Below, piece after piece: positions 52,001 through 64,000 of a DNA stretch of 64,000 bases; within the stretch, counting starts at the first letter, position 1, and each line of letters opens with the position of its first letter. The translations under genes were made by a program, and so were the position numbers. The notes under the pieces are model-generated. The model saw only the letters and a program-made list of their open reading frames with translations. It was not told the DNA's origin and made no database searches. Source of the DNA: Aptenodytes patagonicus (Eukaryota; Chordata; Aves; Sphenisciformes; Spheniscidae); contig NC_134950.1 of NCBI RefSeq assembly GCF_965638725.1, positions 84,480,157 through 84,544,156 of the forward strand, read 5' to 3'.

Positions 52001-52382
52001 GAACCACTTACTCTTCTGCAAATTGTCACTTTTCAAGTTTATGTCTATAAACACAGTCACATTTTGTTGTCTCTAGACAACAAAAGACTAGATATAACAG
52101 CTAAGCAGCTGCTACTTTGGACCCACAACATCCTGCAGAGATGCTGAGCGCCACAGGCAGACTAAGCAGTAGGATTGCAGCCTTCCAGCACATACAGAAA
52201 TTTTCAGAAAGTGCTTTGCTTTATTAATGAAAATAAACATGAGAGATGCAAATTAATCACCCCTTTGGAGCAATGTAAATTCCCACATGAATTTGAGTCT
52301 GTAAATAAAGTTATTTAACTTTCTAAAGTATTTTTTTTTCATATCATAAAACATACTCTGCAAAACCCTCTTCTCCCTTAAG

Positions 52383-52710
52383 GGGGCCTACAGGAAAGAT
52401 GGGGAGGGACCCTTTATCAGGGAGTGTAGCGATAGGATGAGGTTTAACGGTTTAAAACTGACAGAGGGTAGATTTAGATTAGATATAAGGAAGAAATTCT
52501 TTACTGTGAGGGTGGTGAGACACTGAAACAGCTTGCCCAGAGAAGTTGTGGATGCCCCATCCCTGGAAGTGTTCAACGCCAGGTTGGATGGGACTTTGAG
52601 CAACCTGGTCTAGTGGAAAGTGTCCCTGCCCATTGCAGGGGGCTTGGAACTAGATGATCTTTAAGGTCCCTTCCAACCCAAACCAGTCTATGATTCTGTG
52701 ATTCTATGAT
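52383..52710 (+). mobile_element. CR1 LINE 3' end, relatively young
   Basis: A 5'-truncated CR1 tail of about 330 bp. It reads through the C-terminal ORF2 landmarks (agatataaggaagaaattct, cttgcccagagaagttgtgg, ccatccctggaagtgttcaa, gagcaacctggtcta), then gatgatctttaaggtccctt. It ends in the characteristic 8-bp repeats (attctgtg, attctatg) at 52691-52710. It is less decayed than the other CR1 copies in the window. Confidence 0.93.
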
Positions 52711-55700
52711 CCCCCTAAAGTGAATGGAATTAGGTCTTCATTACCAAAAGAAAAAGAAAGACAGCGTAACTCCTGCTGAAGCATGTCTCTATCCCAAGAA
52801 TCTTCCTGACTTCTGTCACAGTACTGGGAAAGGAGTAGTCAGCATAGTTACTGAGGGGAGTAGAAAAATAGTCACAAATTTAATGTCATAACCAAGGGTC
52901 ACATCCTTAGGGATTCACATGTCAGAGGCAACAATGGTTCAGTACTTAGATAACCTGGCCAATTCATCAGCAAAGTTAGGGAAAGATGAAGAAGAAGGAG
53001 AGAGTGACACCAGGACAAAGACATGGCTTCTTACTCACACTTCAGATATGCTAATTCAGGGTCAGAGGACATAGCACTGTGGAAATGCTAGGTGATTTTT
53101 AAGTAAAGAGACTTGAAGCCTGTACCTCTGCACCCAAAGAAGGAAGAAAGGAACCTTTTGGAGATTATCATGAGGACCTGATGCATGAGAGTTGTACAAT
53201 GAAGACAAAGATTCACTTGTGTCACATGATAAACACCAAGTCACCTGAGAGTAATTCTGAACTACTGAAACTTTCTCTTCTGAAATAGTCTAGGCTAGAA
53301 GACTGAAGTCCTTAGATCTTGTAGGTCCTAATTGCTGTGGCTAGGTTCACAGCAATTGTACCAGTGAGGCCCAGAGGAAAGATAAGTTTCTAAAATCCCC
53401 ACAGCCATAAACTCTTCCCAGTGAATGCACAGCAGATTTTCCACAAATTTCTAAACACATTCAAGTACGTGGTAAGCATATCAACTCTCAGTGGAGAAGC
53501 TCTGAAGTAGACACATTTCCCTTGAATAACCAGCAATGTCACATATTTTCTAGATCTTTTACCCAAAGCTTTAGGAAGGAAAGAGCAGGCTGAAGTAGAG
53601 GATTTTGAAATCCCCAAGATGCATCTGATGGTCCCTCTCCTTACACTGAGTAGTGGATGATATGAAGATCTTTCCCTTAAGTTTGACAGATATCAGAAGG
53701 CATCAGTAATCAATCAAATTACTATTTGGTGCAAGCATCCAGAAAGCAATGAGATGATATGCAATACTCTGTAAATGCTGCCTGAGGAGGAAGTGACCCT
53801 CTTTATTAAGTCTCAGGAGGATTTTAAGTCATCATTGTACATTTAAATACAGGCAAAGTGTCCTTTTTGGAAAGTGACATTGAATGATTGGAGCTTCCGA
53901 TGATTCTTGCGGTCACTAAAGAAGGAGGTTATGTGGATGTGGAGGATAGTGTTTCAAGTGCAGGAAAAGGCTGTGAGTGTAAGACTCCTATATTCTATTC
54001 GTGTTATTCTGATGTGAGCCAGTGAGCTCACATCAGCTGTTATGCCGATTCCTTCAAGTAAAATGTCATATTGCTTTCCTCCTATGAAACAGCAGCCCTG
54101 AAATTGAGATGCAGAATTTAGTCATCCAAGGAGGAACACAATGTGCTGGGAGTAACCACAAGTTATAGTAGATTGTAAATCGCAGATTGCGCAGATAATA
54201 GCAATGAGAGATACATAAAGCATTCCATTAAGAAGTACACTCTGTCTGTCTGTTCTTGCCCAGTGAGCAGAGGGAGCTTCCTTAGCATGAAAGAAGAGAA
54301 GGCGTACTGAAGTTTACTCTCATTTTCTCCAGATACAGTTTCCTGGATGTCGATTTTATGGAATTTGCCTTTTACAAGATCCTTGTAGTGCTTGGAATAA
54401 TCTTCTTCCAGTCTTAGCAGAGTAGCTAAACACACATGAAGCTAGCAAGTGTTTCATCTTGATGGTAAGGTTCATGACTTTCTGAAACTACTAAGGAATT
54501 ATTTTTTTAATTATATCTGTTGTTTGGGCATAAAAGACCAGAAAAAATGAGCCTTAGCTCAGGAAATGGCCTCCATCCAATAATACAGTTTGTGTGGGTA
54601 TCAATGTGGTGTATTCCTGTACTGGGAATACGCTTGTCACAGAAATGGCGAAGTTTAATACTGCCACGGAGGGAAGACAGTGCCAGAAAAATATGCAAAA
54701 ATATAGGGGGAAAAAAATCATAAGGGGAAAGGAAACAGCATGTGGCTAAAACTGGAATACTCATTCTCCATCAGCTTCACTGAAATGTAAACAAAAGTAT
54801 CAGGAAAAAGAAATGCAGAAATAAAGAAAATAAAAAGGAAAGTTGAAATAAATTACAACAAAAAACAAAGAACCCTATGGGAGAAGAGTCATGCAGGCAA
54901 AACTCACAATGCAAAGTGAGTGCTCTGACTCAGACAAGTACTTCAAAAGAACTGAGGTCAAATTGTTCTTTCACTGTTGCACTATTGGCATGAAAGGAGG
55001 CAGGGGCTGTCCTTTGCACATTGCTGAAGCAATAAGAAAGAGTCTTCAGTCTGAATGCCAAGTATTGGTATTGAATCTACATTTGAATCTACATATGGGA
55101 CAAAAATTCAAAAAAATGTACATGCAATAGATTGAAAAGCTGTCTCCCCAGTTGAACAAATTAAGAAAGAGGTTAGCATGACTGGCAGTCATTTGGATGA
55201 AGCACTGAAGACTTCAATGCAAACTGACGAACATTCAAAACCAAGAAGCATTAAAAGGAAGTTCAAAATTAATTCAATAAAGCCAACTTTTTTTCTTTAA
55301 CAAATTTCAGTTGTGGAAAAAAACTACAGTGGCACTCCACAGTTTACACAGCGTGATTGGTAGAGAAGTCTGGAGGTTATGACAGTATTTGGTGCCCAGG
55401 GCAGGCTACTTACATTGCCAAATAAGCATGAACTAAGGAATCATAGACAAGAGGTATAAAAGCAGTACACTATGATTCATTAACAAGTTTTCATATTAAG
55501 AAATACAAGCAGAATAGATTTTGGACATAAGACGATAAGACAAAAATTTGTATTTGTAAAACTCACAAATCTTTCCTCGCTAAATAAATTTCATCAATTT
55601 TAGGCTAGAAGGTCACGCTATTGGGAAAATATCCAATCAAACAGACAAAAAAATGGCAAAAACCAGTAAAGGTTCCTGAATGCAGGTCCCACACCATATC

Positions 55701-57149
55701 TTAAGCCTTGCATTGTTTACTTAGATATCCTAAGCATTTAAAACAGCAGCAACTATGCATATGTAGCAACCTTGATTCCCATTCACACTGCCCTTAACTT
55801 TCGGATGTATTTTTCTAACGGAATCTGTTGTAAATATGTAATTTATGCTTATAATTCCAGCAATAACTTTTATTCAAGAAATTGCCTCTGAAAAACAACC
55901 TGGCACCATGTCTCATGCTAGTCATTTTGCCCCATGAAAATCTTAGGCTCAAAGAAATCCACTTTCTTTCCCTGAAGTAGTTAACCCACTATTTAATACA
56001 TCAACATAATGACACTCTTTAAATTCGTATCTATATCTATATATCTTACCACTAGGTCAGGATGACACCTGTAATTAAAACTTTATTTCCAAGTACAGTT
56101 CACAGTTTACATTGCGCTGTTGTTTCACACCATTCAAGCAGTCAAACTGCCCTGAGCACAATTTGCACATTTCATGAAATAAAACAAGAAAACAATTGCT
56201 TTTTTAATAAGCTACAGGAAGTAAAAGAGTAACATTGAGGGTCACACACCTATGTACTTTTAATGCTACTCTATTTTTAAAACATGCTCTGTTTTATTTA
56301 TTTTGTGTAGTTACTTGATTACCTTAGTATACACGTTAGAAGTCCAACAGAACTGCCTAAGTGAATGCAAGACAACTAGTTTAAAATCACTATCCACACG
56401 TTAGTACAAAATTGTTCTTTATCCCATAATCACCATTTCTTTGCCTAATCTATTTTTCACTGATAATCCCGTATTTTAAATAGATAGATGCGAGCACCAG
56501 AGTGGCTTCTCTAGCTCCCTGCATGCTGTAGCTGATACTCTGACAAGAATAACAGATCTCCTGAGTTCTATCAGTTGAGATGCCAACTTTGACCAAATGT
56601 TCCATCTAGCAAAGCGTGAACACACAGAGAATCAGGAAAGCAGATCTCGGGTGTTTGCTGGTGGCACTCCAACCATCGTAGCAAAAGCCCAAATATTAAC
56701 TATACCTTCTAGATCACCGCTCCAATCTTCATCCATTCCAACCAGCAAGAAAGCATAATTTTTGCCATACAACCTTAAAATCCTGACTAGACTAGGAATA
56801 TCCAAGTTTCTGAACTGAATCATAGGTTTCAAACATTTGGTTTCCAATTTTTGGCAGTTCTGACCTAAATCACCCCCCCTCCTCACTCTCAGTTCTTTCA
56901 TAGGGCTCTCTAAAACAAAATCAATCTCCTTCCCCTCTTTCAAGCTTCTATTTTCCATGCACTTAACTCCTTTCTACTCAGTCCTTCCAATTTCAATTCT
57001 TGACTGTCTTTATAATCTCCCATGTTCCTTCCTGATAGCTTCAGCTCCCATGCTGATGACCGCTCTGACCTCTTAGATGAATATCATCTCTCCTCATTGG
57101 ACTTACAAATATGGTTTAGTGCTCGTAGTCAACAAAGCGGCCATTCATT

Positions 57150-59090
57150 GCTTTGATTAGCTTTTCACCTAGGTCTATATCTAGTCTTTTGTTATTAGTT
57201 CTTCTTTATCCCTACCCAACTATCACTGTGATATCACTGATAGAATCACTCCATTTGTTCACATATTATTCTTCATTATTTTATGACTTTCAGATCATTG
57301 GTATCGATGATTCTTCCATCCCCTGTTGCCTCTTACCTGTCATTAGTTACCAGTTCTCTCCATCCTTCTAAAGCTTCTACAGTTTTGTTCCTCCTTTCCA
57401 CTGTAATGTCCATCTTGCACTCCTTCAGCTCTGCATGCTAACAGCCACGATGCTAGTAGTGCACCAGTGGCCTGCTCACTTGCTCCATGACAAATTTGTT
57501 CTCTCATCCGAATGGCTAACCAAATGTATTTCTCAAGCTTAACTGACTTTCGTCTCCACACCTTTTTGCTGCCTTTATTTTCCAACTCTCTACTCCTTTT
57601 ATCTCTGAGTCTCTCTGTGCATTAATCACAAGAAAACAAAGAAAACATAATACAACATGAAATTAATTATCCTCTTAGCATTTTCTCTCTGATGCCTTCT
57701 ATTTTTGCAATTCTGTCCTTTCCATCAATGGTGAAATTTTTACTGTCCTCTCTTCTTCTATAATCTCTCTACCTTGCACCAGTGACATCATTTTGTCCTT
57801 CCTCCTGATCCACTCGCTTACCCTAATTCTCTTTTTCAGTCTCTCATTCACTTTCCGGTCTTTCCCAGAAAGTACACAGGAAATGTATTTTGCCTTTCCC
57901 ACCACAGAAAAAACCCACAGTTTTGACACCACTGGCCTCTCCAACAGCCTTGCTGTCCTTCTGTTTCTAAACTCATTAAGCACACTACTTAGAACTGATC
58001 GTAATCACTAGCTTCTACCCAGTGCATGTCACTGAAACGACTCAGAGTGTATCAAATCGAAAAGCCTATCTAGTCTAGTAACTTCTCCCTAGAAGCTGCC
58101 AAAAGTAGATGCTTCAGAAAAGAAAGAGTGTGAGAAGTACAACTACTATAGCTAAGCTGGTGACTGATCTACTTTTCTGTTCCAGACTTCTCTCTCCTGT
58201 CGAAACTAAAATATTCATCTATTTCTACCACCTTTTGTATGGATCTTATCCTACATTTAAGTTCATTAAAATCTCTAGGATTTTCATGTCCCTGCCTTCC
58301 TCAAGCAGTATGGATTCGTCCTCCAATCCATGAATCTGTTCTGTAACCCAAGCATTATCTTAAATTTAAATATCTATTTGGATCTTCCTGTTGACAATAT
58401 TTCTAAAACTTGCGGGTGCTTTCTATGTAGCATATCTAAGACTATTCATATATAAAAATTTAATTTCTCATCATCACTTTCATCTTATGTCTCAACTACT
58501 GCAACACAGCTTTTACGCTCATGACAAATGTAATTTTCTCAGTGACCACAAGACTGCTTCAAATACAGTTTTTTTTAGTCCACTACTTTGACCACGTTAC
58601 TGCCCTTCTTTCTCCGCTATGCTGGTTCCTCTCTTCCCCATCACATCAAATAAAAAAGACTTGACTTGATTTTTAAAGTCCTTCCAGGCTTTTACTGACA
58701 TATTAATTACTTTCTAATGACTACTCAGACATGGAATCTCATCTCTGTTCAGTTCATGATACCTATCTCAGCCAAGTATTTTATTTTCTAACAGCCCTTC
58801 CATACTGCCTTCACATTCAAAGGGTGCCTGCAAAGCTTCATTGTTTTCTTTTCAAGAGGCATCTTAAAACTCGTCCCATTTGAGATGCCAAAAATGCAAT
58901 GATAATTAAAAAGTTAGTGTACCGAGACCACTGGTTTTATATATCTTTACAGACTTGTCCCTTATCTCTTGTTCAAACTTCTTTGTAAATTGTCCAAGAT
59001 TGGGACAATCCTTTTTGTTCTTTGCGTGTGTTGACATAGTAGCACAATGTATCCTCCCGGATCTTCACTGCAGGCAGTGTAACAGCAGCA
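57150..59090 (+). mobile_element. Very old L2-like LINE remnant
   Basis: A pyrimidine-rich block with strong strand asymmetry. At about 58588-58680 the plus strand translates to DHVTALLSPLCWF followed by decayed P-H-I-K codons, matching the conserved C-terminal RT motif of L2-clade LINEs (D/H-x-T-P-x-L-x-x-L-H-W-L-P). Further 3', the order cttaaaactc, gagaccactg, attgtccaagattgggacaa, ctttttgttctttgcg and agcacaatg fits the 3' end of an ancient amniote LINE seen in reptile genomes, by recall. Stops occur in all frames. The 5' boundary is not visible; earlier pyrimidine-rich DNA from about 56.9 kb may belong to it. The open frames here are remnants or shadows. Confidence 0.5.
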
Positions 59091-59375
59091 ACACCAGTAG
59101 ACTGCTGTTAGTACATAGTGTAGTTTAAAAAGCACAACTGGAGATTTAAGCCTTTTCCCTTTCCCCTTCTTAGTTATGCCTACAAAAAATAAATGCTTTC
59201 ATCCAGCTGAGCATAGTCATTAGCAATAACTTTTACTAAACATTTACTACACATTTTTTCTGGACACTTGCCTCCATATTGAAGTATCTGATGAACTTGA
59301 CTTTTGCGCTTTTTAATATAACATGCATATACATACGAGCAGTCTGCTACAAAGTCTTGCTCATGCTTATCTAAT

Positions 59376-59425
59376 TGATGCCAGTGAGATTACTCACAGG
59401 AGTGAGGACTACTCACATTAACAAA
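59376..59425. repeat. Possible ancient amniote repeat fragment
   Basis: The sequence gatgccagtgagattactca followed by gagtgaggactactcacatt resembles a short, old interspersed repeat seen in amniote genomes (seasonal tcagtgggactactcac type). The family is not named and the extent is approximate. Confidence 0.25.
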
Positions 59426-62400
59426 ACTTGAAAAATTGAACTGTAATTCACAAAAACTGTTGAACGTAGTCATCTTTATGATGAGTATCTCAAATGTTAA
59501 TAATTACAATTTGGGCCACTGAAAACCACTGAACCCATGAGCCACATTCCACCTCCGGTAACTAGATACTTGCTTAAATAATACTAAGTACAACCTTCAT
59601 TTTTTCGTCTATATTCAAAAATCAGACCTAACGATTAAGAGTTTACTTTTTAAAATAACTGTTTGTTTTGTGATTTTCCTGATGTCAGAAAAGGTGTTGA
59701 ATTGTCATGCAATTAGCTTTTAAATTAGAACACCAACCTACTGTATTACTTTTGGAATAGGTCTAGCTCACCTAAAGTACCAGAATATAATGTTTTAATG
59801 AACAGAAGCACAGGGTATATTAAACATCTAACATAATACTATTTTATGACAGACTACAGTAACAGTCTAGAAAAGGCTATTCTCTAAATATATTTACTGC
59901 TGACTTCCATAGGAATTATGGGGTTTAGCACCAAAGTGTATTTTCTGAACCTCTGCATAACTATGTTTGGCTTTTAAACATTATTTCTGAAACTTACAAG
60001 AGAATTGACATTCTTCAATATCCATTCATGTTTAACTGCAAGTCTAGTGAACTCATTTACTAACAGCTTAGTAATTAAATAGCACGAATAAAAATAAAGC
60101 AATCTGTTTATACTTCCGTTAGGAAGGAAATCTGTACAAATTATAAAAGCTTAACAAACCAATATAAAAAGTATTTCTGCTTGTGCTTTCTTTCTCTTTG
60201 TTAATCTAAAATGTAACTCTAAGTGGGTTTAATTTCCAAGTCAGACATTTAAAGTTTCTCCCTCCTTTTTAAGCTGTTTCAAAAACTTTCCAAAACTACC
60301 TGCTCAAACCAATATTTGTTCCATCTCCCCTCATTACAGTTTGGTTTTTTTTCTAGTTATTTCTTAACATAACCTTGTCTATTATTGGATCGAATTCCAC
60401 CCTGCTGTAAGGAGCAAGTCCAGCAATATGGACATGTGCTTTCATTGATGGACTACTGCAAGGTTAAGTATGTCTTTCTGATATGATCCTGAGAAGGATA
60501 CTGAAAAAATGGCTCAAGTTGCATTTCTCTGTGAAACACCATATCAAACATCATCAATTTGTTTGTGTGCTCATCTTCCACTGTTAGCCCATTGGTTAAC
60601 CTATAATTTTTTGTGTTTTAAGATCTATTGCTATATTAAAAGTCTATGTGTTTCCAGGATTGGGTTCTTAAAAGTGAATTAAGTAGTAGTTGCTGAAATA
60701 TACAAAGTGACACTGGAAAAATTTCTATTGGAATAGCCACTTACCATAGCAAATTTTGTTCCTTGAATGTACTGCCTCCAAAGAGGCCCCCCTTTGGGAT
60801 TACCTTCCCTGCCATGAAGCAACAGAAACCATAGAAAATGTTAGATATTAAATGGAATATTCACATCTATTCCAATCTTCTGGAAGAAAACATAGAAAAA
60901 TCTCCTACTTCTTAACTCCCTAATCATTGTTATATTCCATAAATACCTGAGGTAAAAGTAAACCTGAGAAGCTGGTGTAAATCTGCATAGACAATTCACT
61001 TGAGAAAAAGTTATTTTGGTAAATAGCATCCTTCTTCTCTCTTATGACACTGCCTACACAGATCTAGTAAGTAAAAGACTGGTAGAGACAATTCTAAGAA
61101 CATGGACTGAGGGAGACTACTAGTTGTAGAGAGTGAAGTACTCCTGTCCAAATATTGTAACTCACGTAATGCAAGAAGTCTCACTTGCTTGGGAACTTTT
61201 AAGTACATTAGCTACCTCAATGAAGATGTAAACTACTTCTATACTGAAATGGTCTAACCCTTAGCTTTTTGCCAAACCTGACCAAAAAGTTACCTTAAAA
61301 AAGGCTTTTGTGTAGTCAAGCAAAAGATTCAGAACCTGTCCAAAAGCTTAAACCAGGACAGCTGTTAAAAATGGCCAACACTATTATAGTCAAGAATATG
61401 GGAGAGGAGTGAGGGCATTTTAAGACTGATCACCCTTATAAAAATACACAGACAACTGCAGTTTTGAGAGTTCCTTTTAGATTCTGTAACTACAAGAGGA
61501 ATATTCAGTGTAGGAGAATGAGAAAGGTACCGCTGCGTCCCTCCAAAGAGATGTGTGACCTTTTGGATGTCAGGAGTTTGACCCTAGGAATGTATGTCTA
61601 ACTTATTATTTGAGTATGCAACTCCATGAAATCTTTTTGTATGCTATTTTGCCAAGAACAAAAAAGGAGAGACTTAAATAATTTCCATAAAAAATGAAAG
61701 ACAGCGTTAAGAATAAATCAAGTATTTTTTAAGCTATCGAAGGAGAAACATGAACTTAGTTCCGCCCCTCCCCCCCCAAAATGTGCCGTAAGCCATGAAG
61801 AGAATGGCATTTAACTTTTGGCTCTTCAATTTCTTTCTACTTCACTTGTAGCTCGGGCAAACATTGCTGTCTACTGTGTCACCTACTGACACTTTCTTCT
61901 TTGCTTCTGTTTTCCACAGAAATTGAATAGTTGTTCTTCAAACTGGGGCTTGATTCTGTTGTCCACAGATAGGTGTCTAATGACATTTCAGATGTCCTTT
62001 AATATCCCACTTGGCCTCCAGCTGCAGTTCCAGAGTCTCTCGTAAGTTGTGTCGTATCTGCTATCCTCTGTAGATATTTTGGCTACCTTGGAACATCTCA
62101 AATAGTAGTAGATGCCTCTTTGCAGGCAACTGTGTCATGCCCTTGCTGTCAAACAACTATTTTCAGAGACTATCATTGCAAACTGTTGATAATGATCTAA
62201 CCTTTGCTAGGAAAAGGATGAGATTGCTGTGGATATACAGGAAACAGATGTTTTTAAAAGGTTAAAAAAAGCCAAAAGGGTCAAACAGAACCCCATGCCA
62301 AACCACCAGATAAAGTCTATGTAGAAACAGAATCTACCACCTTCATTTTCTGGAGTGTTTTACAAATCCATGACTTTTTTATATCATAAAGGTTCTATCC

Positions 62401-63443
62401 AGGAAAGCTTATCAAAAGTTTCCTTTGTGGATTCATAAGAAAAAAACTTGAAGTCACAACTGGCTCTGAAAGTACTTGCACCTAATCTGAACAGCTGTAA
62501 GCAAATACTCCAGATATCCTACATCCAAGGAATGCTTATCACATTCACACAACTGCCGTTACCATCCAAGCATGTCTTTTCTATAAAACTCCAATCAAAC
62601 TCAGGCGCAGAAAAATGACCTGAGTGCTCTGGCCTTTGAGAGCTCCATCATCTCGGAGCTCATAGGATCAAAACTAAAAAAAAGATACAATTATCTTACT
62701 AAATGTGTTCCTCAGATGTATGAAATACAATTTCTAGGATGGAATTTTAAGCCTCTAAAGAATTCTGATGTGCAAAGTGGTATTAAGGCTTCCCTAACAG
62801 ATCTGCTAAAGCTTTGAGTTTCCCCTCCCCTCTCCCTGAACACGCTACCACTATAATATTCTAACTTCCAGCTGCATGTTGTGATGCTGTTAAAAGGGAG
62901 CTGTGAAAAATGTTACTGCACAATTCAGCTTCTGCAACAAACTATTGGTGGACAAAACTTACAGACCGTTCTGCTACTCTGGATTGTGCCAAGACTGAAA
63001 AGTCACCTTATTTTACTTTTTTACAGCAGATGAATACACAGGCAACAGAAGTTTTCTTTGCCTCTCTCCTCTGGACCTCACGCTTGAAGAATGAATGAAA
63101 TCAACCTTTGAGTATTTAACAAAGTATAAAGACATGTTTAAAGTTTAGAAAGTGAATCAGGAAGATCAAAGTTGTTCTGTCATGTCTCAGTAAGACTTAT
63201 CTAATTACAGAATTTAACAACCTCTGAAGACCATTTCTATGGCAAGCCAAAAGCTAGAAGAATATAACAGAATCAAATGACTGTATGTTTTAATATGTAA
63301 CTGGTCTTAAAAACTAGCTTCAAGAAGGTGCAAGTGCTAACTGGTGAAGCATACAGGCTCTTCCGCTGTATTTTCCAAAAACCTTGAAATAAACGTTAAG
63401 TATCATTTTGTTTTTAAAAATGATGGGAAAGACATATTTTTGA

Positions 63444-63462
63444 AAACAAACAAACAAACAAA
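63444..63462 (+). repeat. (AAAC)n microsatellite next to a MARCHF11 splice donor
   Basis: Four to five aaac units. On the minus strand it reads as GTTT repeats beginning about 5 bases inside the intron, after the donor gtaatt of the RING-CH exon. Confidence 0.85.
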
Positions 63463-63466
63463 TTAC

Positions 63467-63622
63467 CTGGCAAGGCTTCTTCATTTTAATTGCTATAACA
63501 TGGTATCTGTAACAGCAGAGTTCACAGGTCCATGACCCTCTTTCACTTATCCACTTTAACAGGCAAAGCTGATGCGTGTATCGTACTGACCCATCGCAGC
63601 GGCAAGGATTTAATAATTCACC
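63467..63622 (-). CDS. MARCHF11: MARCHF11 internal exon: C-terminal part of the RING-CH finger
   Basis: This exon encodes 52 residues, starting [20 protein letters not shown]. It supplies the last six of the eight zinc ligands of a C4HC3 RING-CH finger: C7 and C9, H17 and C20, then C33 and C36, with family spacing (CxC, x7, HxxC, x12, CxxC), plus the conserved Trp at residue 24. RING-CH fingers recruit an E2 enzyme to ubiquitinate membrane proteins. The first CxxC pair must lie in an upstream exon beyond 64000. On the minus strand the acceptor reads ttttcag before GGT GAA and the donor reads CCAG before gtaatt; both junctions are phase 0. The sequence fits the MARCHF4/9/11 subgroup, and [20 protein letters not shown] is the MARCHF11 version by recall. 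An open frame running leftward past the donor is intronic read-through. Confidence 0.95.
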
Positions 63623-64000
63623 CTGAAAAGGCAGCACAGAAACATTAATTTTAAAGGAATCTTTTATGTACATGTAGACTCAGTACAAAAATATTTACAG
63701 GTCTGTAACAATGAACGGGTCTCTATTTCAATACGTGAAAAAACATGTATTTTTGGCTATAAAAATTCTCAAAAATTAAACTGTCTTAAAAACATCCAAG
63801 TGCTTCTAATGAGTCAAAGCCAGGTAACTGTCTATGCATGCATAGGTACATATGTGAAAAAAATGAAAGATTACCGTGCATCAAACAACAGTAGCATTAG
63901 CCCTTTCAAATACCTCAAATGGTACCAAAAGTGGTTAGATGCATTTCTCCAACAGTTATCTGCAGTCATCACTAGGAAAGAAACGGGTGATGTCACAGAG
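63623..64000 (-). other. MARCHF11: MARCHF11 upstream intron, partial
   Basis: Sequence 5' of the RING-CH exon on the minus strand, ending in the acceptor ttttcag. No in-frame coding sequence carrying the missing CxxC zinc ligands is visible before the window edge, so this is taken as intron running out of the window. Confidence 0.8.

Larger units (their letters stand above)
41680..63466 (-). other. MARCHF11: MARCHF11 intron between the RING-CH and transmembrane exons (21,787 bp)
   Basis: Bounded on the minus strand by donor gtaatt next to 63467 and acceptor tctcttttag next to 41679. It contains a minus-strand CR1 tail (42814-43114), the 27-bp LTR scar (43431-43457), an AAAAC-rich run (44475-44513), a 19-bp tandem repeat (48965-49020), a plus-strand CR1 tail (52383-52710) and an ancient L2-like LINE (about 57.1-59.1 kb). 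Short frames at 49880-50140 and 50593-50790 match no known family and have no splice support. The rest is AT-rich sequence in which nothing was recognised. Confidence 0.9.

Noticed and set aside
56632..56958. 108-residue minus-strand frame
   Set aside because: It lies opposite the pyrimidine-rich block next to the L2-like LINE and matches no known protein; best read as a shadow.
61337..61361. tgtcc...aaaccaggaca, a possible minus-strand LTR family A scar
   Set aside because: Only one end matches; the other lacks the GTTTAAC part, and no 5-bp duplication is present.
1..64000. CRISPR arrays, tRNA or rRNA genes, operons, phage or plasmid modules
   Set aside because: None seen on reading both strands; the sequence is vertebrate nuclear DNA with introns and LINE/LTR repeats.

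Overview
The window is vertebrate nuclear DNA, almost certainly from a bird (probably a neoavian). It has a single intron-rich gene, CR1 LINE copies, and solo LTRs of the avian ERVL type with 5-bp target-site duplications. There is no prokaryotic-style gene packing, and most short open frames are chance or repeat-derived.

The one confidently coding locus is MARCHF11, a membrane-bound RING-CH E3 ubiquitin ligase, on the minus strand. Its last three coding exons are present: 63467-63622 (C-terminal three quarters of the RING-CH finger), 41487-41679 (first transmembrane helix, lumenal turn, start of the second helix) and 33475-33797 (rest of the second helix and the whole C-terminal tail, ending in the PDZ ligand VTSV). 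They join in phase with canonical splice sites into 223 continuous residues. The first exon, with the N-terminus and the first zinc-ligand pair, lies to the right of the window. The introns are about 21.8 kb and 7.7 kb.

Layout: 1-31.5 kb is gene-free, moderately GC-rich DNA on the 3' side of MARCHF11. It holds an ancient amniote CR1 tail (about 5.27-5.53 kb), a complete minus-strand solo LTR (13174-13750), a possible MIR-like relic (about 17.7 kb), a short coiled-coil frame that may be a retroviral gag relic (20.1 kb) and a long decayed CR1 with endonuclease and reverse-transcriptase parts (about 27.6-29.9 kb). A second, unrelated solo LTR with an internal minisatellite (31589-32359) lies about 1.1 kb past the MARCHF11 stop codon. 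From 33.5 kb rightward is AT-rich MARCHF11 exon and intron sequence. It holds a plus-strand LTR of the first family only 84 bp from an exon (40845-41402), two CR1 tails, a 27-bp scar made of just the two ends of that same LTR family between perfect target duplications (43431-43457), and a long, very old L2-like LINE (about 57.1-59.1 kb).

No undescribed multi-gene system was found. The most unusual signal is the 27-bp LTR terminus-to-terminus scar, together with the long inverted ends of that LTR family. All repeat family assignments come from reading the sequence; no database search was run.
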